DNA from: Allodiplogaster sudhausi
Lineage: Eukaryota > Nematoda > Chromadorea > Rhabditida > Diplogasteridae
Length of the DNA stretch: 64,000 nt
Direction of reading: 5' to 3'
NCBI GenBank assembly: GCA_945643635.1
Contig: CALZFC010000268.1
Location: 2,501-66,500 of the forward strand
In this document: positions 1-11,367 of the stretch, in pieces
How positions within the stretch are numbered: position 1 is the first letter of the stretch
How the letters are laid out: every line of letters starts with the position of its first letter
The notes under the pieces: generated by a model
Database searches by the model: none
Told to the model about the DNA's origin: nothing
Seen by the model: the letters and a program-made list of their open reading frames with translations, nothing else
Program-made: the position numbers and the translations under genes

Positions 1-851
1 ATAAGTCTATACATACATATTTACATGTTTGTTCTCACATCTACGATCTCATGTCTTCATTTTTATTAATACTGATAAACTTGAATTAATTTGAATTAAA
101 GAATCATCACCAGAGACACCGTGCCTCAAGGCCTGTAACCGGAAACGAAAGCCGTTCGCATAATTGCCCCGCAATTATATTACCAGATAAATATAGAGAA
201 GTGAAGGTGACCTTAAATTAAGTTGGGTGTGCACGAGTATAGAGAACTCATACCTTGTGAGTTGTTGTGGGTGGCAACCTCTTCGATATGCTTGTCTTAC
301 CGAAGATCATGACAAATTGACTTGTACGGGAATATCTCTAATGTAAGCTGTTCAATGTGCGCAAGATTTGAGATGTGGAACAATATTGGTTTTTTTTTCA
401 TTTTAGGAGAAAAATGCTCCACGTCATTGCTACCGCGCTACTTTCTTCTCTGTGCATACTTTCATGTTTTGTTTACCATTAGACAAATACATGCTTACAT
501 AGAGTATTACATTTTTTCATCAGCAAAAAGGCCAAGTTAGCCAAGTTAGAAGCTGCTAGTTATATGAAATGTTGTCATGATGTGGTAAAGTAGGATAAGT
601 CAATAGTTAGTCTATCTCATCTCTTACAAGCCCAATTTTTATGCGATACTTTGCCAGTGGTAGTAGTCCAAGAATGAAAGAATGATATGTAGGATGCGGT
701 TTTACTTTCGGTTGGTAAATATGTTCTTGAAAGACAAACTGACCAGTGATTTCGAGAACTGATTGTGAGTGAGGAGACTTTCCTTTCTCAATTGTAAATG
801 CAGAGTAAGAACGCAAGAAAATCTATAATCACTTCTTCTATTTCCAGTTCG
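1..851. other. Intergenic, no gene recognised
   Basis: AT-rich sequence with only short ORFs (about 70 codons) that resemble no known family and lack consistent splice structure. It precedes the chemoreceptor start at 852. The sequence just before that start (atttccag) could serve as a splice or trans-splice acceptor, but this cannot be settled by eye. Confidence 0.5.
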
Positions 852-2539
852 ATGGAGTTCTTTACCGTGTCTGTTATCTCATTTCTTGTTTACGCGCCTC
901 CTCTGACCGCTCTTTACATCGTCCAGCTCTGGATCGTTCTGTGGAATCGTCGAAAAGTCTATCCTCAACCATTCTACGTGCTCTTCCTTCTTGCCGGTTT
1001 CAATGTGATTACGTCAAAAAGCAGTGAAATGGAATTGGTTGAAAAGGAAAATTTTTCTTCGCACGCTTAATTCCTAATCCCTTGCAAAGTGAGACGAAGC
1101 AGGGAAGTCAAGCATATTAAACAAATGTCAGCTCTTCAGGATCTTGTCCTTCTTGTTTTCTCATTCATCACTTGCCGTCTCCCAGTCTCGCCGTGGTTTC
1201 AGCTTTTCTATCCAAATGACACTGTGGATGCTGTCTTTCTACCACTGTTTAAGTTAGATGCTGAATTTTTTTCTTATTTTTTTTAAACTGAATAATTGTC
1301 TATCTCTCTTACAACTAACAGGGCGTGGAACTTCGGCTATGCTTGCCTGGAATACTTTCATATTTGTATTGGAATCAATCGCTTCACCGCGATTCTGCTA
1401 CCTACACGCCATCAACGGGTAAAAACAGGAGAAAGTCATTCAATCCCTCTCCCCAATTCTTCTCTCTCTCTCCTTCTCTGACTCTCTCTCTCACTTTCTT
1501 TCTCTGACTTTTTCTAAAAGCAGATCTGGCGATATCTGCTGCCGCTCTGCATCCTCTTCACCCTGTCAGGTGCTTTCGCAGTGATGTGGCCAATGTTTGT
1601 GAGAACAGCTTCTTACAAGCCATTTCGGCTTGACAATGACACGGTCTACTTTGGCTCTCTCAGCTATCCTCGTTTGGAAGAATCGGTCTTTATTTTCTAT
1701 CAATAAACTTAAATTGAAACTCACTCTCATGAAGATATTCAAATTATTTACCTCTATAATTTTTCTTCATTTTGATTCTGAATTTTTCTTTAATTTTTTT
1801 TTCAAAAAAAATTATATGTGAACAAAATTAAATGTACTCAACACTAGGAAGCAAACGTGTTATTTGAAGAAATCTGCAGTCTGATGTTATTCCTCAAGTG
1901 CTTACTACAGGCTGAATTCGTTGTCTACACTCTCTTCGTGGTGGTCGGCCCGAGCATCGTCAACCTGCTCATCTACAGCGTCGTCTTCATCTGGATGCGT
2001 GTCCATGTTGGCCAAGGAAGCAAGGGAGTCGAGTGGCGACTCGCCTATTTCGGTGCTACCGTATGCTTGGCGGGCTTGCTCATCGCTTTCATGCAGGTGT
2101 CTCGTTTCGTCTATTTTACAGTCGAATTCCATCTTAAACGGGGCACAAGTGGCTCAAGTATTCTGCCATAAAAAGAAATTATTAACTACCTAAATAACTG
2201 AACTTGTTCATCAGATGTATATCTGGTTCATGCCGCCCTCCAGCTCAAATAACATCGTTATGGCATATGTGGTTAGAATATTTGTGCGCTTGTTTGTAGC
2301 CTAGTATGTCTCTTTTAGAGCACAATTTTAAATGAGATTTTAAATGTTAAACGCAATCTATTTTCAATCATCGGGTTAAGAACAACAGTTTAATTCGAAA
2401 GCTAGGCTTTTGGCTATTGGATCTGAAAGCCCTCGCTCCTGGCGTGCTCATGTTCCTCTTCAACAGCGGGATGCGCAAGCGAGTGCTACAACTTCGGCAT
2501 TTGTCTTCCTTAATTCCTAATTTGCAGTCGTCTTTGTAA
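852..2539 (+). CDS. SRG-type seven-transmembrane chemoreceptor
   Basis: Likely a nematode serpentine receptor of the SRG class, a plasma-membrane G-protein-coupled receptor of chemosensory neurons. Exons: 852-1004, 1140-1252, 1322-1418, 1524-1685, 1911-2096, 2215-2271 and 2402-2539, about 300 residues. All junctions keep frame, although the last acceptor (2400-2401) is a weak choice. The N-terminus after MEFFTV runs straight into TM1 and is followed by the basic loop WNRRKV. A later segment, GINRFTAILLPTRHQR, corresponds to the DRY-like end of TM3 in SRG proteins (NRFTA.L.P..H). TM4 to TM6 are hydrophobic, and the last exon ends with DLKALAPGVLMFLFNSGMRK, the usual TM7 and basic tail pattern. 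The start at 852 was chosen because it gives the expected short extracellular N-terminus. Length matches the family. The exact class within the Srg superfamily is less certain than the 7TM call. Confidence 0.75.
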
Positions 2540-3820
2540 GTCTAATTTCCTTTTTAATCGGCTCAAAATTATAATTTCTTTAATTACATACTAGATATTT
2601 AATTCAGGGAAGTGCAAACTTCAAGCATACTTCGTGTGTCGGACGCCGTTGGAAATCAGCCGTTATGACTTCCTCGCTATTCGCACTCTAAAGTATTAAC
2701 GGCATCTGAATCTCTTGAGGAAAATGTAAATATTCATACATATGTACATTCCAAAAGCTATTTCTTTCTGAAAAGAATTATGCACGACATATGCACGTAA
2801 ATATGCGTGTCCATTCGTATGTACATACACACGTGCAGTTTGAAAATCCATTTTAACAATTATAATACACATTCCAACAATAAGCTACTCCTCAGTATAT
2901 ACCTTGATCACAAACTGCTGTGCGAAGAGTCCATGAAATCGTATGATGAATCAATGAGTTGGCGAGATACTACACATTTGAAGAATTCAATCTCTGAAAT
3001 TGTCGGGCTTCATGTACAAACATATATCAATGTACACGCCATAACCTGTTATTTTAACTGCCACACTTCCATTATCTCGCGAGCAGAACCACACTTCACA
3101 AAGTCTGACAAGCGTAAACTTACATACATTCAAAATAAAGTTCCATAATTCATGAAAGAAGCATGATCTCAAATCAATATAATCTCATCAATCTTTGATC
3201 GCCATCATTGATTTCTGCAATTTTTTGCTTGCTCACCTCAATTATGGTCATTAAAGGAGGTATCCGGTGAATAAATAGAAAATTCTGTTTTTTCGCCCTA
3301 TTAAGCCAGGTTGAGCTAGAACCTTCGATTACAAGTGCCCAAGTCAGAAAAATCAATCCACCCTGGGAAAATAAACATGTAAATTGGGGATTACGGTGCA
3401 TTCTATAAATCGTACTTTGAACTCTCAGACCAAACCGAATATTCGAACTTCCCGCCAATAAAAAAAAGGTTGTCAGATCAACTCCGAGGCCGCCGAGGCA
3501 CAAGAATCGCGCACTAAGAATTGTGTCATATTTACATAGGTGCCCGAACAAGAAAAGATACTAAAATAATAAGCTGTATTTTTAACTTTGCGGTTGTGCG
3601 ATGAAAAGATACCTTCTGAAATGTGGTGAAAAAAACAAGGGCCTTTCTGTAAGTCTACGTAAGAGTCTAGCTTGGACTCACACAATCTCGTTCAGCTGTG
3701 AGCGGGTCGAAGATACAAGCTTTGCTATTGCGTAAGTACAAGAAGATAGAAGAAGAAGAAAAGAACGGGATTGAAGGATGCAAGGGTATACGTAGATAAA
3801 TGTATGTAAGCGAAGTATGA

Positions 3821-3917
3821 GAGAGAATGAGAGTAGAAGAAAGTGAGAGTGAGAGAACGAGAGTGGAAAAGAGTGAGAGAGAGAATTAGACTGGAAGAGA
3901 GTGAGAGAGAATGAGAG

Positions 3918-3962
<45 letters not shown>

Positions 3963-4089
3963 AAATGGAAGAGAGAGAGAATGAGAGAACGAGAGTGGAA
4001 GAGAGTGAGAGAGAGAGTGAGAGAGAAAATGAGAGTCTAACAGAGAGAGAGAGAGAGAAAGAGAGGGGGAGAGAGAAAGAGAGTGGAAG
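3821..4089. repeat. GA-rich microsatellite
   Basis: Imperfect (GA)n tract with interspersed gagagtgg and aatgagag variants. It makes long spurious ORFs on both strands (Arg-Glu on plus, Ser-Leu on minus). Confidence 0.9.
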
Positions 4090-4521
4090 AGCTTTAAGTT
4101 CAAGGGCGCCGATAGCGCCCGGTAGGCTCAAAGAAAGGAAAATTCGCAATTATAGAATGCACTTTTTTTAGTATGCCGCCTGCCCTGTCCTTGTCCCTGT
4201 TCCGCTAAGCAATTAATCAAAGCGTTCCCAAAACACTGCGCGTCTACGTCTACTTTCTCTCTCTCCTCTCCTCGTGTACTCTTTCTGCCTCTGTCTCCAA
4301 TGCTTCTCTCACTTTTTATCCAGCGGCATCCCTCAGATCTCTTTGTGTGTATGAGCGGCTGTTTCGTAGTGTTTTTTTTTTGGAAAGATCAAAGAATATT
4401 AATTTTTGTCTTCTCTTTTTTCGGTTTGGCGTCCGGCCAGTCTCATTTTACTCACAATCAGTTCAATTATTCTGATGATCACACATCACTGCACCATTGC
4501 ATCTTTCTCATTCCTTTTCCT

Positions 4522-4556
4522 AGCTCATTCACTCTCTCTCTTTCTCTCTTTCTCTT

Positions 4557-4587
<31 letters not shown>

Positions 4588-4607
4588 TTCTCTCTCTCTC
4601 AGTCCAT
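4522..4607. repeat. CT-rich microsatellite
   Basis: (CT)n tract with tttctc interruptions. Confidence 0.9.
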
Positions 4608-4958
4608 ATCAGCAACTCTCTTCTCAGCAGTCACATCCTCCCCTAGCCCGCGGCATTCCTCTCTTATAAAATCGCATCTTATCTAGACCGTCCGTTCCAC
4701 GGGCAAGGAAGAGGTCAGGCAGGCTATTTCCGATAGGCCACATTTTGGCATCGCTCACTCGTTCTCCCTTTCAAAGGACCAGGCAGCTGCAATATGCATT
4801 CAATCTTCTACCTTTCTCTATTTTATACACTCATGTTGCCTTTGCCGGAATAATTTACATCAATTCTAATTTAATTTTCGCGCTCGTATCTTGATTGTAA
4901 ATATGCTCGACAATAAAGAAGAATATTCTTACAATTAGAACCGTTTTCGTCCTTGAGA

Positions 4959-7900
4959 ATGTACTTCAAACCACTGGCGTTCGATGAGCAGCACCACGTA
5001 CACTACGACTTTTCTTGCTTCCGGATTGGTACTGAATTTTCAAGAGATCATTTTGTTTTGCTCGCCAATTGTAAGATAAATTACCTTTCGTTCAATTACG
5101 TAATGTGACAAAGGGGGAAAAGTCGACGATTGCCTCTTCTTTCCTTGAGGCAACGGCACCAGAAAAAATATGACCAATGCGCTCTAAAAGTACTTCTAAC
5201 CGACGCATTGAGTTTTGAAGTTCACAATGGCGCTTCACAAGTTAGAGAACGTACAGAAACGATCACTAGGATGATGGCCTCCTTTTTTCTTGGCCATTCT
5301 CATGAATGCCAGACGTTCAGAAAAAGATCGGTTCTATTTTTATTAAATAAATTCATTATGGTTAATGAATCACAAGAGTGTCTACCTCTAATGCAGGCTT
5401 GTCTGTGATGACGTCATCCGTCCTCGTGCTCACCGCGCCTTCGCTGGCGCCCGAGTTGATCTACGTCAACTTTGGCGCCATCTACTCAATCTCCATGTAC
5501 GCCGGACACATTCCGCCTGTTCAGCTTGAGGAGGTTGGTTCTCATTTCATCACTGAAATATTATTCTCTCAACCTACATACACACATATATGTATATAAG
5601 GGTTATGGCGTATCCTTTGTGATTTTTGTCATTTTTTTATTGAGTTTGTACATATATGGATTCTGAGGGCCTCCGTAGGGCGTCCACCGAACTAACGGAT
5701 TTTTCTGTGTTTTTTTTCTCTCAGCACTACTTTTTTATAGACCTCTTTAAGGCGGCGCTCTTGAATCGTTAAATTAAGAGTACAATAAAGTTGCTACATA
5801 TGTATATGGACACAATTTTAGTTTGTATTTTTCAAGGTCGACACGAGGTCCTGGGACGAAGAATACGCCGCGTCGCACTTGAATCTGAGTGATGACGAAA
5901 TAGCATGTCTTCCTCCGTTCTTTGCAAACGTCTACGAAGAGCTCAGGTACGTTGTATTAATGTTGCATGCTTTTGATCTAAAAAAAGGTCTCTTTTTACT
6001 ATATGTCGTTTATCTCCCGCATTGTTCGTGGTTTTTTTTGCTCACTAGAAAATTTCTTCATTGGGTATTATAAAAGTAGGCAACCAAGCCATTTTCATTC
6101 ATATCGTTTCATGAGATAATTTAACTTTGCAAACGAACATAGATCGGATCCCGCACAAACGGAGGGTCGTCTCGCTCATCTGTCACCACGGCAAACATTT
6201 CTCAAGAAATCTTACACAACATTCTTTGGCTCCGCTTGGTTCAACTACTGCGAGGTTATAATGTAATCGGCAACGATGACGGAAACAGTAAGTTTAATTT
6301 TGTATTTTCAGTATTTCCCGAGGCAGCCGAACACGCTGCCGTCCCTCTTGCGGATGATGGAACATTCTGCAAATGTTAGTTTTCGTTTTTGGCGAATTAC
6401 ATACATACGTAGACTCAAATGATGATTTGGAACCACAGCATTTTGCAAATCTTATGATTTCGTCGCTGGCTATTAAGACCCAAATTACGAATTAGCCCCA
6501 AATGATGATTTAGATATATATAGCGATTTAGACTATATAGCGATCCCCCCCTCCACCAACATTCTGCGAATGTTATGGTTTTGCCCTTTATCTAATTAAA
6601 CCTCAATTGCTACATACATATCAAGACCCAAATGACGATTCAGACCCAAATGGCGATCCGTGCTTGCGTGCTCGCAAGTCTCGTTCTCCGCTGGCTTGCC
6701 GTTGCGTGCGTCGCAACCGCTGTTCAGCTGAAAACTTCCGAGTCGTCAAGATCGCGACTGGGCAAGAGTCGCCATTTCATAGGCGCCGTCTCGCCGAGTC
6801 TACAGGTCAAGCGGGGATAGGAATGGGCTCTTGATATTCCATTGTAGTATGTAAAGTAGGAAAAAGATATATTTATTTTCGAATGCGTTACCACTGTGAT
6901 TATTATACAATTAATGGATTAATAATAAGAAAATAAATAACTGACTGTTTTTGCTCACTAGAATATATATTTATGCATGGACTTTTCATAAATTTGACTA
7001 ACAACACTTGCATTTGAAAGAATTATTCATTAAAAATTACAAAATTAAAGTAATTTTTTTCATTTTACTAAATTATTGCTTATTACAGATCTTCGAAACC
7101 ATCGCCGTTTTTCTCATCGCGAGTCTTCAGCAGGATCAAGACAAGGAGGGTACGTTCTATGCATTCGTTTGATTTTGTATTTTCCGTTTTTCCATTCTTA
7201 CCACACCTTTGCGATGAACCGATAAAACTCAATTTTAAATTTGCGCCCATTGATAAAAGGCATGAGAGTGACAAAACAGCACACCATTCACAGTGAAAGA
7301 CTTCATGCCGACATTCTTCAACAGCTTCTTCGTTCTCTCCGCACTTAACATGTGCGTCTATCTGCGACTTACTACTCTCGGCAGAGGCACGGAGGTTTGA
7401 GATCTTCTATAAATAAATAAATAAATAAATATATGTTTTTAAACATATAATGCATATAATTTCTTTTCCCTTTATTTGCATTAAAGGAAACGAAATTAAA
7501 GAATCACCGAAAAATTATGTGATATTTCAAATTGCAGCGGCCCTTCATACTCTCATTCGCGTGTGCTAGAAAAAGAGAGAGGAGAGAGAGAAGGAGAGAG
7601 AGAGAAAGCAAAAGATAAAGAGGGAGAGAGAAAGAGAGATAGAAAGAAAAACTTTCTAGCACTTTCGCCATCGCGACCGCGTCCGTGTCGTTTGCATCTG
7701 CGCCGCCATCTTCGCATCTCCCTTCTGCCTAAGGGCACACTTGGCATTCATCGAGAGGAAGATGTGCTTGACGCTAGGTATGGAAAAGACATCCGTTAAC
7801 TCAATGGAATAATCATTCTTTATATTGGATACATGTATGTTATTTTTATAATTTTTAGACACTTATGGTTTTTTTTGAATCTCTCGCAACGTTTGACAAA

Positions 7901-8440
7901 ACGTGATAGTAGCGCCTTCCGAACAGTGTTACGTCTCTCTCATCCTTTGTTTTGCTGATAGTCCTTCTTTTATGTGAATGGACCGCAAGAAAAGTATCTT
8001 ATTGTTAGGTGTACTAAAATGTTATGTTAATCAATACCTTCTTTAGTAAGCATGAACGATGCGTTGGCCGAGTACGCATGCGTTGCCGCCTACGTGACTT
8101 TTGCCTTTACGTAGGTTTGAGACTAGGATTCTGCGAAGTGAAATGATTTATTGCTAAAAATAAAAATCAATAAAATAAATTTGTTCAGTTTCAATTGCTT
8201 GATGTTAGCGATATGCGCTTATTTCTTCTCTGCAGTCGAAGTGACGTTAATGTCGAGGTTATTTTTAATTTATTTCTTTATTTCTTTATTTACTTATTCA
8301 GTCCTTTAAATATGTATAAGCGTAAGAGCAAGAAATTATGTTTTCGCTGGGGAAGGAATACGATGAGTGATACTTTTGCACTCTAACCATGATACAAGAG
8401 GGTTGTAGAATGCTTTATAGAGAGTGAGTGATATATATAT

Positions 8441-8485
<45 letters not shown>

Positions 8486-8960
8486 TTTTGATGTATGTAA
8501 TATTTGTTAGCATGCTTAAAAAAGTAATTTCGAATGCATGAGAGAACCGTTCAGCACCATCTCACCTTGAACCCGACCATTCTAACCAAAAGAGATTGCT
8601 AAGCGCAGGATCTCATAAAATTGTATGAAACGGATACTGATTGCTCTAAAGTGGTTGATCTGCTTTATTGCGTTCTTCTGTATTTCTCTATCGCATGATG
8701 AGCATCTCCATCCCTTTCTCTTCACATCTTAGCTTATTCATTTATATCTTTGCTTCCGCTGCCTTTTTCTCTCGCATCTACTCTATATCCATTAGATGGA
8801 AGGAGAGATTTTTCTCTCTCTCTCTCTTTATATCTCTCCCTTCATCTTTATCTCAATATCTGTAACACTCTCAACTCTTATTAGGTTGAGCGTCGCTTCC
8901 TCGGCCATTACGAGCCTTTCTCCGCTGAATCCGTCCAGTGTCGGAGTTTCCAGGCAATAA
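4959..8960 (+). CDS. PGAP2/FRAG1-like multi-pass membrane protein
   Basis: Probably a member of the FRAG1/DRAM/Sfk1 family close to PGAP2, a Golgi protein needed for GPI-anchor lipid remodelling. Exons: 4959-5028, 5397-5533, 5837-5945, 6143-6254, 6312-6374, 7089-7149, 7294-7394, 7538 to about 7565, 7660-7777, 8047-8110 and 8885-8960, about 310 residues. The N-terminus (MYFKPLAFD, then DFSCFRIGL into a hydrophobic stretch) matches the PGAP2 start. A middle segment (ANIFETIAVFLIASL, a polar loop, then FFVLSALNMCVYLRL) matches the paired TM region, and the C-terminal AEYACVAAYVTFAFT matches the last TM. The first loop is replaced by a long acidic stretch (about residues 65-105). The junction between 7565 and 7660 crosses a GA tract and does not keep phase cleanly, so that exon pair is uncertain or damaged. 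Family assignment rests on pattern, not a search. Confidence 0.55.
8428..8484. repeat. (AT)n microsatellite in intron
   Basis: Nearly pure AT dinucleotide run inside the last intron of the PGAP2-like gene. Confidence 0.95.
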
Positions 8961-10138
8961 CAATCGTCCATATCAGCGGATCGAGCAAGAAGACGAAGGA
9001 ACTACATAGTGGCTTATAAATAGAGAAAGACGGTGAGATAGAGAGATACTAGATTATAATGTTAATTTAGGTTAAACAATGAGTAAAATATGACTCTCCA
9101 GCAAGGCAGAATTATAGAGTATATATGTTAGTAGTTGAGAAAGACGATAAAAAAGTGAGAGAGGGAGATACTAGTTCGATTATAATGTCAAGTAAGGTTA
9201 AACACTGGTGAGTGAGTAAAATATGACGCGCCTGAAAAACATTAGAGTAAGTTTTAGGAGAATTTTGAAATGTTTACTCAACCTTTCACGTAGTATGTAT
9301 ATATGTCGGTGCATGTGTACGCATTAACATCTTGAGTACATCATGTGAAGCTTTACATTTAATTTACGATCGTTTCCTATTGATTGTACTATCCAATGGG
9401 CATGTCTAAATAACTGAATTGAGAAAATAAATTAAATAATTAATTAACTAGACAAGACAAGAGAACGGAAGTTGATTTCAAGTTGATCTTTTGCTCTCCG
9501 TTTTTGGAATTTGAGAGTCAGCCGTCGAGCAGAGTAATTTGACTACACTTCTGCAGAGAAGAAGCAGCTTTATTATTCCATTGTGAAAGAAAGGAATGTA
9601 GGCAAATGTTAAAGGAAGTTAAAAAAAATACAGAAATAATTAGTAATTAGGGAAAAAAACCCGAGTTCTCCAGTTAATTTCAATAAAACAACTTACTATG
9701 TATCTCTTGGCGTAAAAAGAGTAATCATTAATTAAAAGGGGGGAAAGAATAACAAGACCGGTCTGCACAGCATTCCATTCTAGTTGTCATATGACTTCTC
9801 CTCTCTTCGTTTTCCGTGCTCTTTCTCTTATTCTTTCGCCGCTCTTTCTCTCTTCTAGCATATACTCGAGTTTCAAGTTGCATCCAGGCAGCGTTGAAGG
9901 TGGTTCGAGATGTGTAATGACTCAAAAAAGAGTGCAAAGGCTAATTGGAGCAGAAGGCGAAAAAGAGGAGTGCAAAGGAAGGAACTGGTGGTCGGGATAA
10001 AGAAGCATAAGCATGGAATACTACCTTCTGATGAGCGGCATGGAGAAGAAGCTCTAGAACAATTGTTTGGCTTTTTTCTGGCCTTCTACTGACTATTTTA
10101 CGGCCCTCTGTTGAGCATTTGCCGGCACGGCCCCGAAT
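8961..10138. other. Intergenic, nothing recognised
   Basis: AT-rich sequence without supportable exons. Two similar short stretches (about 9000-9085 and 9130-9235: agagaaagacg, gagagatact, ataatgt.aa, gtgagtaaaatatgac) look like a decayed local duplication. Confidence 0.45.
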
Positions 10139-11260
10139 ATGGTCATCCGTGTCGGCTACAGCAACAAGCAGAACAAGCCCTACTTCTCCGTCAGGTTGGC
10201 TCTGTTTGTGAAATATACTTAAGAAATGCACCATAGTAGAAGGTTTTCTTTGTCATATTTTCCTTCAAGTTTACTGTTTTAGACCGTATTAGTTGTTTTA
10301 GTTCTTCTAAAAAGGCCCAACTTTCATCTTAAGGAGCCAAAAAAACTCACTCTTGAATTCGCGCCTTTTTGCTTGAGATTATAGATTATGTATTAAAACG
10401 CTCTTTTAAGACCAATCTACACGGGCTACACCGGCATCTTTGTCGAACTCTTCCAGCTGGCGGCGGCGCGCATTAACGAGACGTTGGAATACGGCTTCCA
10501 TGAAGAAGGTGCGTCCTCCTGTTATATAATAATAACAACAATAATAAACATCGCAATAGCGATTGCTATCCCCATTCTTTATGGCATCTTTTATTTTTTA
10601 AAGAATTTACGGCAACGAGTTTCAACTGTTTATTTTTTTATTTTTCTGCAATTTGTAGTTCATGAAAAATGGCGCTAATTCAAATGAGCATTCTTTGAGG
10701 CTCCACCGACTCGGAGCCAAACGCGACGACGGGCCTCCATGACGGGATGTTTGGGCTGCTTCAACGGCACGACATTGACGCTGTCATCGATGAGTTCTAC
10801 TTTGAGGTTTTCCTTCTGGGGTTTTCATTCTTTGGTTTTCATTCTGTGGTAATGACTGTTTTTTATTTCGATGTCGTCGTCTACAATATTTGCTTACGTT
10901 TACCAGAAGTACTTTTTAACAGGAGGACCGCCTGCTAACGTTCCTTTCCACGCTGCCCGTTCACAATGTGCAGGTGTGGTTCCATTATTACTTTGCAACA
11001 TTTCATATATACAAGCATTTTTTTGCCTTTCTCTGAATTACTATATTGTCAATTATTTTCGTATTGTCGGCAATAGTTGCAGCGGTGGTTTCATGGATCG
11101 CATGAACTTTTTGCTGTTGAAGTTTTCTGAGATTTGGTATCATTTGTTTTAAAATGTTTGCAGCGTTTTTTTTTACTTCTTAGCGCATGAATTTGAAATG
11201 CTCACCTAGGACTATGCGTTAGTAGTGTACGCCGATGTCTCGATTTGCCAACTCGATTAA
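10139..11260 (+). CDS. Ionotropic glutamate receptor ligand-binding fragment
   Basis: Exons 10139-10194, 10411-10508, 10700-10806, 10923-10973 and 11210-11260 join in phase into about 120 residues. The product resembles the S1 half of an ionotropic glutamate receptor ligand-binding domain: MVIRVGYSNKQNKPYF, then YTGYTGIFVELFQLAAA (the 'G.CIDL...A' segment), then GMFGLLQRHDIDAVID and EDRLLTFLSTLP (the 'G....L....D.A......R......S.P' segment), ending at DYALVVYADV. A stop follows at the point where membrane segment M1 should begin. No pore or S2 half was found before the next gene. The start at 10139 is the first in-frame ATG; an earlier exon with a signal peptide may exist. It could be a truncated paralogue, a pseudogene, or a model whose later exons were missed. 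Confidence 0.5.
10312..10410 (+). mobile_element. Short MITE-like element with GAATTCGCGCC core
   Basis: About 100 bases with short inverted ends: cttaaggagc at the left and gctcttttaag at the right. It contains the dispersed core cttgaattcgcgcctttttg. The right end coincides with the splice acceptor used at 10411. Confidence 0.5.
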
Positions 11261-11367
11261 CCCTGCCCAAACTCGTTCCCTCTTTTGCCTCAGCGCCATT
11301 CCACACCCTAAGAATTTAATCTCGGAATGCCGTTAAGGTCTACAAGGCTGATCTGGCAACGAACGAA

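Larger units (their letters stand above)
2540..4958. other. Intergenic with simple repeats
   Basis: No protein-coding exon could be supported. A minus-strand ORF at 3174-3551 has no recognisable domain or splice context. The stretch holds a GA tract (3821-4089) and a CT tract (4522-4607). A TATAAA at 4665-4670 lies about 290 bases before the next gene's start codon and could belong to its promoter; this is only a guess. Confidence 0.5.

Noticed and set aside
3678..4171. Ser/Leu-rich and Arg/Glu-rich ORFs over GA or CT tracts (also at 20.9-21.6, 38.3-38.9, 56.1-56.4 and 59.9-60.6 kb)
   Set aside because: Simple-repeat translation products, mirrored on both strands.
4665..4670. TATAAA as the PGAP2-like promoter
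   Set aside because: Nearly 300 bases from the start codon, in an AT-rich genome where the motif is common; no supporting element.
6607..6834. Signal-peptide-like ORF (ACVLASLVLRWLAVACVATA) inside the PGAP2-like gene
   Set aside because: It lies in an intron whose flanking exons join in phase without it, and nothing downstream continues it.
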